Shown: positions 1 to 6,888, numbered from the stretch's first letter. The stretch: 10,777 nt of DNA from Granulosicoccus sp964437945 (GCA_964437945.1 CAYTJF010000202.1:1-10777), one strand, 5' to 3'. Notes: generated from the letters alone by a model not told the origin. Program-made: numbers and translations.

Positions 1-54
1 ACAAGCAACACAAGCAACACAAGCAACACAAGCAACACAAGCAACACAAGCAAC
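1..54 (+). repeat. 9-bp tandem repeat, six exact copies, in-frame coding
   Basis: The unit ACAAGCAAC is repeated six times without a mismatch and runs off the left edge, so the real array may be longer. The unit is three codons (Thr-Ser-Asn), so gain or loss of units changes linker length without breaking the frame. It encodes the linker before the hydrophobic C-terminal helix of the probable CoxG. There are no spacers, so this is not a CRISPR array. Confidence 0.97.
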
Positions 55-129
55 AATGAAATTAATGGATTTAAATTCATACTACAAACCATTACTGGCT
101 TGATCTCTGGCCTGTTCAAGCGTAAGTAA
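1..129 (+). CDS. C-terminal end of a probable CoxG-like (SRPBCC) membrane-anchor protein, 5' truncated by window
   Basis: Frame 1 is open from the first base to a TAA at 127-129 and gives 42 residues: six Thr-Ser-Asn triplets, then a short hydrophobic segment (GFKFILQTITGLISGLF) and a basic end (KRK). The body of the protein lies upstream of the window. CoxG proteins of CO dehydrogenase clusters have an SRPBCC domain, a low-complexity linker and a short C-terminal membrane-binding helix, which fits what is seen. The gene directly precedes coxD, a common arrangement in cox clusters. Known role of the family: recruiting the Mo hydroxylase to the inner face of the cytoplasmic membrane. The stop is one base before the coxD ATG, so translational coupling is likely. 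The identity rests on context and tail architecture only; any protein with a hydrophobic tail would look similar. Confidence 0.5.
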   Translation, partial: TSNTSNTSNTSNTSNTSNNEINGFKFILQTITGLISGLFKRK

Positions 130-130
130 T

Positions 131-1033
131 ATGGCCGACACCCCTACAAGCATGCAGGCATCGCTCGTAGAGTTAGGCGAAAAAACCAATGCCTTAGGCT
201 ATATTGCAGAACCTATTTTACTAACAAATTTATGGTTGATGAACGAGTTAGGACGACCACTGTTACTCGAAGGTGATGCAGGTGTAGGTAAAACTCAATT
301 GGGTAAAACCATGGCTGACGTACTTGAACGGCCGTTAATTCGGTTGCAGTGTTACGAAGGTCTTGATGTGAATACGGCTGTTTACGAGTGGAATTATCAG
401 CGACAACTGATTAGTATCCGCCGCACCGAGGCAGATAACGATAGCCAGGCAATAAGCGAAGACGACCTTTTCAGCGACACCTATTTACTAAAACGACCTT
501 TGCTTCAAGCCATTGTCAGTGACGAGCCGGTAGTGCTGATAATCGATGAAATTGATCGAGCCGACGAAGAGTTTGAAGCCTATCTACTGGAATTGTTGTC
601 AGAGTTTCAAGTCAGTATTCCAGAGATTGGTACCGTTAAGGCCAAGAGTCTGCCAACGGTCATTTTGACTTCAAATGGTACGCGTGAGTTAAGCGATGCG
701 CTGCGTCGACGTTGCCTGTATCACTACATTGATTACCCAAGCTTTGAAAAAGAATTAAGTATCGTCAAAGCCCGTATTCCCGATATTGGTGATCGTCTGG
801 CAGCGCAAATCGTTTCTTTTGTTCAGTCATTACGTAAAGAAGATCTGCGTAAAGTACCCGGCATTGCCGAAACACTTGACTGGACTGCAGCAGTATTGAA
901 GTTGGAGCTGTCCTCGTTGGCAGACAATTCCGAGGCCGTATTGGCAACCTTGGGTTGTTTGCTTAAAACGCGTGAAGATCACGACGCCATACCAGAGATC
1001 ACTGTCAAAAAAATAATAAGTCGAGCTTCTTGA
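131..1033 (+). CDS. coxD: CoxD-type MoxR AAA+ ATPase, Mo-hydroxylase maturation
   Basis: A 300-residue AAA+ ATPase of the MoxR branch. Visible motifs are Walker A GDAGVGKT (48-55), Walker B with VVLIIDEID (134-142), sensor-1 region ILTSNGT with Asn182, an arginine cluster LRRRC (191-195) suited to the arginine finger, and a GIAETLDW segment (244-251) typical of MoxR C-terminal lids. Length is normal for CoxD. In Oligotropha carboxidovorans CoxD is a membrane-associated ATPase needed to sulfurate the Mo site and build the CuSMo centre of CO dehydrogenase. Here the partner VWA gene (coxE) follows at once and an XdhC-family gene after it, the standard chaperone set. The ATG lies one base after the upstream stop; no strong Shine-Dalgarno is seen, consistent with coupling. 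A generic MoxR role is less likely given the neighbours. Confidence 0.87.
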   Translation: MADTPTSMQASLVELGEKTNALGYIAEPILLTNLWLMNELGRPLLLEGDAGVGKTQLGKTMADVLERPLIRLQCYEGLDVNTAVYEWNYQRQLISIRRTEADNDSQAISEDDLFSDTYLLKRPLLQAIVSDEPVVLIIDEIDRADEEFEAYLLELLSEFQVSIPEIGTVKAKSLPTVILTSNGTRELSDALRRRCLYHYIDYPSFEKELSIVKARIPDIGDRLAAQIVSFVQSLRKEDLRKVPGIAETLDWTAAVLKLELSSLADNSEAVLATLGCLLKTREDHDAIPEITVKKIISRAS

Positions 1034-1043
1034 TTTACTCGTT

Positions 1044-2261
1044 ATGGACAATCTTAGTGATCAATCCGAGGCTGTTACACCACTAAGCCATTCTGATGTG
1101 GTTGATCGTATTAACGAGCAGCTAACAGGATTTGTTCGCTACGCCAGAGAAAATCGTTTTCATGTTGGACTTGCCGAAACCGTGGATTGCCAGAAATTGG
1201 TTAATCGGGTTGGTATTGTTGACAAGAAGCATTTGAAAATGGCAATGAAAGGCCTGTTGTGCTCAACGCCTGATCATTGGGTGCGTTACGATCGCTTATT
1301 CGATTTGTATTGGTTACAAGATAAAGGACGTGGCTCGTCCAGAGCAACCACAGGTGGTATTAATGAACGCGACAAAAGCATGCCATCAGCCCTTAGCCAA
1401 CAAGAAAGCCGCATTGGCGGCGGACATTTTGATGTGCCCGATGCCAGCGCAGACACAGACAGCGAAACCAGCGATGGTCGCTTAAGTCAAGATGGTGCCA
1501 GCACCAAGGAAACCATAGAACAGACTAATTTCAAACAATTAAACAGTGCCGCAGAGCTTCGGCAAATGGAGGAGCTGGCCGAACAGTTAGCCAAACGCAT
1601 TAGAAGGCAAATGCTACGCCGCTTGAAACACAGTCAACGTGGCCATCGTCTGGATATGAGGCGGACCATGCGAAGTTGTCTACAACATGGTGGTGAACCT
1701 TTGCGGCTGCACAAACGACGGCGAAAAGTACGCATTCCAAAGTTAGTTTTACTATTAGATGTATCTCGCTCAATGAGCGTTTACAGCTATTTGTTCTTGC
1801 GTTTTGCACGTGGAATATTATCTGCTTTTAAAGATTCTGATGCCTATGCGTTCCATACGAGATTGCAGCATATTGGTGAAACACTACGAGAGAAAAACCG
1901 CGTCAACTTGATTGAAAAAATGGAATTAATTTCTTTCGGTTGGGGAGGTGGTACGCGATTGGATGTTTCACTAGCAGAGTTTAATCATCGATATGCACGC
2001 AACGTTTTAAATCGGCGCACCGTATTTGTTGTGGTCAGCGATGGGTATGACACTGGAGAGCCTGAAAACCTGGTCAACCAACTGCAGCGAATTAAATCAC
2101 AAGTGCGTCGTGTGGTATGGGTAAACCCCTTGTTGGGGCAGGAGTCCTACACACCCAGTACAAAAAGTATGCAAGCCGCTTTACCGTTAATAGATGTGTT
2201 CGCTCCGGGTCATAATATTGAGAGCCTGGCGGCCCTTGAAGCGCCCTTATCCAGAATATAG
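1044..2261 (+). CDS. coxE: CoxE-like von Willebrand factor A (MIDAS) protein
   Basis: A 405-residue VWA-domain protein of the CoxE family. The C-terminal half (about 233-395) is the VWA fold with a complete metal-ion-dependent adhesion site: DVSRSMS (Asp239, Ser241, Ser243), Thr304 in GGGTRLD and Asp333 in VVSDGYD. The N-terminal ~90 residues are helical; residues ~95-170 are a polar, probably disordered linker rich in Ser, Asp and Gly; residues ~170-232 are strongly basic (KRIRRQMLRRLKH, HKRRRK). MoxR ATPases work with VWA proteins, and CoxE is the expected partner of the preceding ATPase in activating the Mo hydroxylase, with a proposed part in copper insertion in O. carboxidovorans. It starts 10 bases after coxD ends, and its TAG shares its last base with the GTG of the next gene. 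Confidence 0.87.
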   Translation: MDNLSDQSEAVTPLSHSDVVDRINEQLTGFVRYARENRFHVGLAETVDCQKLVNRVGIVDKKHLKMAMKGLLCSTPDHWVRYDRLFDLYWLQDKGRGSSRATTGGINERDKSMPSALSQQESRIGGGHFDVPDASADTDSETSDGRLSQDGASTKETIEQTNFKQLNSAAELRQMEELAEQLAKRIRRQMLRRLKHSQRGHRLDMRRTMRSCLQHGGEPLRLHKRRRKVRIPKLVLLLDVSRSMSVYSYLFLRFARGILSAFKDSDAYAFHTRLQHIGETLREKNRVNLIEKMELISFGWGGGTRLDVSLAEFNHRYARNVLNRRTVFVVVSDGYDTGEPENLVNQLQRIKSQVRRVVWVNPLLGQESYTPSTKSMQAALPLIDVFAPGHNIESLAALEAPLSRI

Positions 2262-3124
2262 TGGGCACTGATATGCAAATTGACGCCGCTGAAAAACGTC
2301 CCCCAAACCCAATTGCCTTAGCAACAGTGATACAGGTTCAGGCACCAACATCGGCAAAACCTGGTGATAAGGCCTGGGTAAGCGCTACAGGTGAACTTGA
2401 AGGATGGGTTGGCGGAGGCTGTGTGCAACCGGCCATCATTAAATTATCCAGACAAGTTCTAGAGTCGGGACGACCAAGCTTACTGCGTGTTGCTCCTGAT
2501 GGTCAATGGGAGGGCGTTGATGGTTTAACCGACTTCGCGTCCAGTTGTCTTGGTCGTGGGGCTGTTTTACTCTTTATTGAGCCTATGCATTCCCAACCGG
2601 CTTTGTGTGTGATGGGTGAGTCTGCTGTTGCACGCAGTTTGGCAGATCAAGCTGTAAACATGAGTTTGAATGTGATTTTACAAGCACCGGGAATGGATAA
2701 AAGTTGTGTTTCTACACAAGTTGATGTCAGGTCTGAGTACGCTCAGGTTAAAGCCGATTACATAGTTATTGCTACACAGGGAAAAAACGATAAGCAAGCT
2801 ATTATGAATGCACTTGACTGCGAATGTTCGAACATCAGTATGGTTGTTAGCCATCGTAAACTTGCTGCCCTTAAAGATAGACTACAAACCGATGGTTTCA
2901 AAAAAAGCCAATTGGATAGATTAAAAGGGCCAGCCGGCATTCACATTGGAGCGCAGCTCCCATCAGAAATTGCACTAAGTATACTGGCTCAAATCATTCA
3001 GTTACGCCGTCATGTCGATGCTGAACCCTCGCAAAACGAACAGGGCTCATCAGCTTCATTGGCATCACAAAATAGTTCGACTGAAAAGACTGAGAATACA
3101 GGTAGCGGGTGCTGCAGTGACTGA
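2261..3124 (+). CDS. coxF: XdhC/CoxF-family Mo-hydroxylase maturation protein
   Basis: A 287-residue XdhC/CoxI-family protein. The N-terminal domain has the family hallmark ALATVIQVQ...GWVGGGCVQPAI (19-59, Cys54) and the SSCLGRG...LFIEP stretch (94-108). The C-terminal Rossmann-like domain begins near ALCVMGESAVARSLADQA (114-131) and ends with LKGPAGIHIGAQLPSEIALSILAQI (221-245, split here as seen), the usual XdhC_C signature. Relatives bind sulfurated Mo cofactor and deliver it to xanthine dehydrogenase- or CODH-type apoenzymes. Length is close to CoxF. A Ser/Thr/Asn/Glu-rich tail (253-282) ends in Gly-Cys-Cys-Ser-Asp, an odd vicinal Cys pair at the extreme C-terminus. The start is taken as the GTG overlapping the coxE stop by one base; an in-frame ATG at 2273 is a close alternative, and neither has a clear Shine-Dalgarno. 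Confidence 0.82.
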   Translation: MGTDMQIDAAEKRPPNPIALATVIQVQAPTSAKPGDKAWVSATGELEGWVGGGCVQPAIIKLSRQVLESGRPSLLRVAPDGQWEGVDGLTDFASSCLGRGAVLLFIEPMHSQPALCVMGESAVARSLADQAVNMSLNVILQAPGMDKSCVSTQVDVRSEYAQVKADYIVIATQGKNDKQAIMNALDCECSNISMVVSHRKLAALKDRLQTDGFKKSQLDRLKGPAGIHIGAQLPSEIALSILAQIIQLRRHVDAEPSQNEQGSSASLASQNSSTEKTENTGSGCCSD

Positions 3125-3131
3125 CTCAAAC

Positions 3132-3797
3132 ATGCCTCAACAACAGTATTCAATGCAGTCAAAAAAGAGTGGCGTTGCAAATAATATCGCTGCGATAGTC
3201 CTTGCTGCTGGTTTGTCAAAGCGTATGGGAAGTGCTAACAAGCTATTACTCGATGTAGAAGGCCAGTCGTTACTTCGACGAAGCGTTATGGCAATTGTTG
3301 GCGCTGGCATCGGTGAAGTGGTTGTTGTACTCGGACATGAAAGCGAGCTCACAAAACTACACCTTGTTGAACTTGGCGTGCGTTATGTCGTTAACACTGA
3401 ATACAAGTCTGGTCAGATGAGCTCGGTGCAATGTGGCCTAAGTGCACTCAGTGGCGGCAATCAAGCGGCAATGATCTGCCTTGCAGATCAGCCATTGATC
3501 AAGGTCACTCATTTACAACAACTAATTAATGCCTTTGAGAGTTTGCCAGATGACAAGCAAATCATTGTCCCTATGTATAAAAGTCAACGTGGCAATCCTG
3601 TCATGATCAGCGAAACAGTGCGCAAGAAAGTGGTGCGTCAAGGCGGCAATCCTGGTTGTCGTAAGTATATAGACAACAACCCCGATCAAGTTCTTTGGTT
3701 ACCAGTAAGCGATACGGCATTCACAACAGATATCGATACACCCGAAGATTATACAGCTTTAACGAAGAATGACGCCGGAGATAACAGTATTCAGTGA
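3132..3797 (+). CDS. mocA: MocA/MobA-like nucleotidyltransferase, probable molybdenum cofactor cytidylyltransferase
   Basis: A 221-residue NTP-transferase. It shows the nucleotide-binding signature LAAGLSKRMG (24-33) with Lys37, a GQMSSVQCGL stretch (94-103), the metal-binding LADQP (117-121), RGNP (153-156) and a DIDTPEDY ending (200-207), which together point to MocA rather than MobA. MocA-type enzymes join CMP to molybdopterin, giving the dinucleotide cofactor used by CODH and other xanthine-dehydrogenase-family enzymes, so its place after coxDEF fits. Start: the frame is open back to 3012, but that overlaps coxF by 113 bases and adds unconserved basic residues. ATG 3132 lies 7 bases past the coxF stop; GTG 3117, overlapping that stop, is an alternative. 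Neither has a good Shine-Dalgarno, so coupling is likely. It appears to be the last gene of the operon. Confidence 0.83.
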   Translation: MPQQQYSMQSKKSGVANNIAAIVLAAGLSKRMGSANKLLLDVEGQSLLRRSVMAIVGAGIGEVVVVLGHESELTKLHLVELGVRYVVNTEYKSGQMSSVQCGLSALSGGNQAAMICLADQPLIKVTHLQQLINAFESLPDDKQIIVPMYKSQRGNPVMISETVRKKVVRQGGNPGCRKYIDNNPDQVLWLPVSDTAFTTDIDTPEDYTALTKNDAGDNSIQ

Positions 3798-3814
3798 GAT
3801 CGCTTTTGCTCACT
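3793..3814 (+). terminator. Weak hairpin at the end of the cox operon
   Basis: AGTGAG (3793-3798) and CTCACT (3809-3814) form a perfect 6-bp stem with a 10-base loop, overlapping the mocA stop codon. No T-run follows, so an intrinsic terminator is doubtful. It is listed because it sits exactly where the operon ends. The following gap to 3926 is AT-rich; I see no convincing promoter in it. Confidence 0.2.
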
Positions 3815-3926
3815 CAAAACCACACGTGTCAGTGCATAAAAGAAAGAATCACGTAGCACATTTAAAACTGCAATATTAAATAAGACAATATCTTTAGAAA
3901 CTATTTTTACACTACTGGATTCTTCA

Positions 3927-4727
3927 ATGAAAAAAACAATAATGATTACCGGCTCCACAGATGGCATTGGTTTGGAAACGGCAAAAATGCTAATTCAAGA
4001 AGGTCACCATTTGCTAATACACGGAAGGAGTGCAGAAAAGCTTGCCGATCTTGAAGACAAACTTTCGTCGCTGTCTGGTGGCGGAACTACCGAGAGCTAC
4101 CGCGCTGATATGTCAAATCTTGACGATGTGGATAAAATGGCGGATGCAATCAATAAAAAGTACAAACAATTAGACGGGTTAATTAACAATGCTGGAGTAC
4201 TAAAGTCACCAAATCCTGTTACGCAAGATGGACTTGATGTGCGCTTTGTTGTCAATACGCTTGCACCATACAGACTCACAACCCAATTACTATCTATTAT
4301 TGGGCCAAAAGGTAGAATCGTAAACCTTTCATCGGCAGCGCAGGCGCCAGTCGATATTGAAGCTATGGCCGGAAGTAAAAAATTGGCCGACATGGAAGCG
4401 TACGCTCAAAGCAAATTGGCAATCACCGTGTGGTCAATCGATCTGGCAGATCAAGCGAATACACCAATTGTTATCGCTGTAAATCCAGGTTCATTGCTCG
4501 GCACCAAGATGGTGAAAGAAGGTTTTGGAACTGCCGGTGCCGATATCAAAATTGGAGCACAAATTCTGTGTCGAGCGATATTAGATGATGAATTCGCTGA
4601 TGCTTCAGGTAAATATTTCGATAATGATAGAGGTCAGTTTGGTTCACCTCATCCTGATGCATTAGATGCGAATAAACGCGACATTGTTATGCGTGCTATC
4701 AATAACGCGGTGACTCGAATTACCTGA
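3927..4727 (+). CDS. Short-chain dehydrogenase/reductase (SDR), substrate unknown
   Basis: A 266-residue classical SDR with a Rossmann fold. Seen in order: the cofactor motif TGSTDGIG (8-15), HGR at 32-34 (a basic residue after the second strand, which favours NADP(H)), NNAG (87-90), Asn110, catalytic Ser135/Ser136 in VNLSS, the YAQSK active site (Tyr159, Lys163) and the NPG loop (186-188). Length and motifs are complete, so it should be an active oxidoreductase. The overall pattern resembles the retinol-dehydrogenase-like SDR group, but the substrate cannot be read from sequence. It stands alone: 129 bases after mocA and convergent with gabD, so a functional link to either neighbour is not shown. 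No strong Shine-Dalgarno precedes the ATG. Confidence 0.85.
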   Translation: MKKTIMITGSTDGIGLETAKMLIQEGHHLLIHGRSAEKLADLEDKLSSLSGGGTTESYRADMSNLDDVDKMADAINKKYKQLDGLINNAGVLKSPNPVTQDGLDVRFVVNTLAPYRLTTQLLSIIGPKGRIVNLSSAAQAPVDIEAMAGSKKLADMEAYAQSKLAITVWSIDLADQANTPIVIAVNPGSLLGTKMVKEGFGTAGADIKIGAQILCRAILDDEFADASGKYFDNDRGQFGSPHPDALDANKRDIVMRAINNAVTRIT

Positions 4728-4737
4728 AGATATTGTA

Positions 4738-4839
4738 TTAACAAGGTGCGAAAAACTCACCACTGTTAACCTTTACTAAGTAACCGTTTACCAAGATCTG
4801 GTTGTTGAGAAGTGAAGGGCCATTGTAGCTCGGCGACAT
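4738..4839 (-). pseudogene. Remnant of the 5' end of a second gabD-like gene (33-codon ORF)
   Basis: On the minus strand a GGAG box (plus positions 4846-4849) precedes an ATG at 4839 that opens 33 codons and stops at 4738. The peptide matches the GabD N-terminus without gaps: 11 of the first 28 residues are identical, including the run PSLL, then Gln14, Gly19, Val22, Ser26 and Glu28. The DNA agrees: the 25 bases ending at each ATG (4861-4837 and 6388-6364) differ at only 3 positions, and the next 21 codons share 39 of 63 bases. The match fades about 10-20 bases before the end of the convergent SDR gene. The simplest reading is a tandem gabD-like copy of which only the ribosome site and first codons survive. 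The ORF itself is intact and could still be translated, so a retained small peptide is not excluded. Confidence 0.7.
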
Positions 4840-4899
4840 AATATTCTCCAATAAACTAGTCTCAATTGCGATTTAAGTGGGAGTGTTATAGCCTCTAGT

Positions 4900-6366
4900 T
4901 CACGACTCAATCAACCCGCCCATACACATATATTTAAGTTCGGTATAGTCGTCCAATCCGTACTTTGATCCCTCCCGGCCTTGTCCTGATTCTTTAACGC
5001 CACCAAACGGCGCCATCTCGTTGGAAATTACGCCTTCATTAATACCGACTATGCCATAGTCCAAAGCTTCTGCAACGCGCCACACGCGACCAATGTCTCG
5101 AGAATAAAAGTAACTGGCCAAACCGAATTCTGTTGCATTGGCAAGCTGAATGACTTCTTCTTCAGTGGTGAACTTGAACAGAGGAGCAACCGGGCCGAAT
5201 ATTTCCTCACTGAACACACGCATTGTCGAATTAACATTTTTCAGAATCGTCGGTTCGATAAATCGTTCGCCCTTGTTTGAACGGCTACCTCCGGAGAGAA
5301 CACTGGCGCCATCAGCAACTGCATCTTCAATGAAGCTCAGAACATCGTTGGCGGCCTGATCTGAAATTAGTGGTCCGATGTTTACATCCTCTTCGAATCC
5401 GTTTCCAATCCTGAGGTTAGCTACGGCTGCAGCAAACTTTTCAGAGAACATGTCATAAATGCCTTCTTGTACAAAAATTCGGTTTGCGCAGACGCATGTC
5501 TGACCAGCATTTCGATACTTGCAAATAATGGCTCCGGAAATAGCAGCGTCAATGTCTGCGTCGTCAAATACAATAAAGGGTGCATTACCACCAAGTTCCA
5601 TAGAGGTTCTTTTAACCGTACCTGCGCATTGTTCAATCAGAAGCTTGCCCACGGCTGTTGATCCGGTGAAGGTCAGTTTCTTTACAATTGGATTTGACGT
5701 TAGCTCGGCACCAATCTCACGGGTTTTACCTGTAACAATGTTGATAACGCCAGCTGGAATACCTGCCTGCTGGGCGAGTTCGATAATTGCGAAAGCAGAA
5801 AGCGGTGTCTGGTTAGCTGGTTTACAAACAACAGTGCAACCGGCCGCCAGTGCTGGCGCAATCTTTCGGGTAAGCATAGCGTTTGGAAAATTCCAGGGCG
5901 TAATGCAGGCGACAACACCGACCGGCTGCCTGATACAGACGAGTCTCTTGTCTGCAGTGGGGGAGGGAATGATATCACCGTACACGCGCTTGCTTTCTTC
6001 AGCAAACCACTCAATGTAACTTGCACCATAAGCAATTTCGCCCATTGCTTCTGACATTGGTTTGCCCTGTTCCGCCGTTAGTATGGTAGCAAGGTCTTTC
6101 TGGTTAGTCATTATTAGATCAAACCAGGTGCGCAGGATATTGGCGCGTTCTTTCAATGGCTTTTTCTGCCACGGAATTAACGCCTGTTCCGCTGCTTCTA
6201 TACAGCGTCGAGTCTCTTCAGTGCCGCAGCTTGGTGCTGATGCTATTACGTTTCCGGTTGATGGATCATCGACATCAATAGTTTCCTTGCTATCTGCTCC
6301 TACCCACTTACCATCTATAAAAACCTGGGTTTTTAGTAGTGAAGGATCGTTGAGATTCAACGGCAT
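4900..6366 (-). CDS. gabD: Succinate-semialdehyde dehydrogenase, NADP type (aldehyde dehydrogenase family)
   Basis: A 488-residue aldehyde dehydrogenase, close throughout to E. coli GabD (482 residues). Seen: PWNFP with catalytic-site Asn159, the cofactor-binding Lys182 in CKPANQTP, FTGST (233-237), the general base Glu257 in MELGGN, and the nucleophile Cys291 in NAGQTCVCANR. Cys293, two residues on, is the position that forms the redox-switch disulfide in human SSADH. The C-terminal APFGG...SGQGREGSKYG (452-470) is typical of GabD. It oxidises succinic semialdehyde to succinate in the cytosol, the last step of GABA and related amino-acid degradation. Start: the frame extends to 6405, but the ATG at 6366 has GGAG six bases upstream and aligns with the E. 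coli start. No gabT or gabP is next to it, so the semialdehyde source is not evident locally. Confidence 0.93.
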   Translation of the reverse strand: MPLNLNDPSLLKTQVFIDGKWVGADSKETIDVDDPSTGNVIASAPSCGTEETRRCIEAAEQALIPWQKKPLKERANILRTWFDLIMTNQKDLATILTAEQGKPMSEAMGEIAYGASYIEWFAEESKRVYGDIIPSPTADKRLVCIRQPVGVVACITPWNFPNAMLTRKIAPALAAGCTVVCKPANQTPLSAFAIIELAQQAGIPAGVINIVTGKTREIGAELTSNPIVKKLTFTGSTAVGKLLIEQCAGTVKRTSMELGGNAPFIVFDDADIDAAISGAIICKYRNAGQTCVCANRIFVQEGIYDMFSEKFAAAVANLRIGNGFEEDVNIGPLISDQAANDVLSFIEDAVADGASVLSGGSRSNKGERFIEPTILKNVNSTMRVFSEEIFGPVAPLFKFTTEEEVIQLANATEFGLASYFYSRDIGRVWRVAEALDYGIVGINEGVISNEMAPFGGVKESGQGREGSKYGLDDYTELKYMCMGGLIES

Positions 6367-6372
6367 AATTTT

Positions 6373-6376
6373 CTCC
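6373..6376 (-). promoter_or_regulatory. Shine-Dalgarno of gabD
   Basis: GGAG on the minus strand, six bases before the ATG at 6366. It decides this start over the in-frame upstream ATGs at 6405 and 6390. The same box and its flanks recur before the gabD-like remnant at 4839. Confidence 0.8.
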
Positions 6377-6427
6377 GATAAACGAGTCATAACTTGCAAC
6401 TCCAATTTGCTACCAAAAGAGTAGCAG

Positions 6428-6454
6428 TGAACTTATGTTCATAATATCATGAAC
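6428..6454. promoter_or_regulatory. Candidate operator: overlapping inverted repeats upstream of gabD
   Basis: Three half-sites lie in 27 bases: TGAAC (6428-6432), GTTCAT (6437-6442) and ATGAAC (6449-6454). They make two overlapping perfect inverted repeats, TGAAC-4-GTTCA and GTTCAT-6-ATGAAC. A further ATGAAC lies at 6471-6476, 22 bases (about two helical turns) from the last one, and another at 6647-6652. On the minus strand a TATTAT box overlaps the second repeat, so a repressor binding here could block gabD transcription. No regulator gene lies in the window, so the binding protein is unknown. Confidence 0.35.
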
Positions 6455-6770
6455 CAGAGGCACTGCTGTGATGAACGAATCTTTAGTTAACAAACCTTCC
6501 GTCTCAAGCACTACGTTATTTGCGTAGCAATTCAGACTGCATAAAACTTATGATATTCCTTCAGCAGTAGTTTATTTGCCTGGTAGTTTTAATTTGGATG
6601 AGCACATTATAATTAATACACATTAAGTACAGCCGTCGCGATTCAGATGAACTACTATTTTGCATACAATAGCAGCTACTACGCTCACAAAATCACAATA
6701 AATATTCATACACAGCAAGTTGCACAACAAGTTTTGTTATGCATTGAATTTTGCCGATCTGTCTTTGAGC

Positions 6771-6776
6771 TATAAT
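6771..6776 (+). promoter_or_regulatory. Possible -10 box of the permease gene
   Basis: TATAAT matches the sigma-70 consensus exactly and would give a leader of about 105 bases before the ATG at 6889. No good -35 is found at 16-18 bases spacing, so an activator-dependent promoter or a chance match in AT-rich DNA are both possible. Confidence 0.3.
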
Positions 6777-6888
6777 TATTCGAGCAGTATCCTAGCTGCT
6801 GGAATACAGTCATTTTTTAAGAGTCGGGTCTAGCCAACAGCATCATTGATAACATTATCTGAGATGACATTTTCTGAATGGTTGTGAC

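Larger units (their letters stand above)
6367..6888. other. 522-base AT-rich divergent intergenic control region
   Basis: This separates gabD (leftward) from the SLC13 permease (rightward). It contains TGAAC/GTTCA half-sites close to gabD, a weak hairpin (CTACG 6511-6515 with CGTAG 6523-6527), and a TATAAT box near the permease. A second imperfect hairpin (AGCAG...CTGCT, about 6784-6801) lies in the probable permease leader, with a T-run about 12 bases beyond it. I find no open frame of credible length, no tRNA and no recognisable riboswitch core. Confidence 0.6.

Noticed and set aside
1..54. Short direct repeats as a CRISPR array
   Set aside because: Units are 9 bases and contiguous with no spacers, and they are in frame with a stop-terminated coding end.
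3012..3131. Longer N-terminus for the MocA-like protein starting at ATG 3012
   Set aside because: It overlaps coxF by 113 bases, adds unconserved basic residues, and the nucleotidyltransferase fold starts about 60 residues later.
4749..4765. GGTG...CACC hairpin between the SDR and gabD as a terminator
   Set aside because: Only a 4-bp stem and no T-run; the sequence is better explained as part of the gabD-like remnant.
5519..6019. 166-codon plus-strand open frame inside gabD
   Set aside because: It is antisense to a clearly conserved enzyme, has no recognisable domain, and its length is explained by codon bias of gabD.
6367..6405. Longer GabD N-terminus from the ATG at 6405
   Set aside because: The ATG at 6366 has a GGAG at correct spacing and aligns with the E. 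coli GabD start; the extra 13 residues would include the ribosome site.
6864..6887. Seven-codon open frame ending one base before the permease ATG
   Set aside because: It could be a leader peptide, but it is very short, has no proper ribosome site spacing and is expected by chance.
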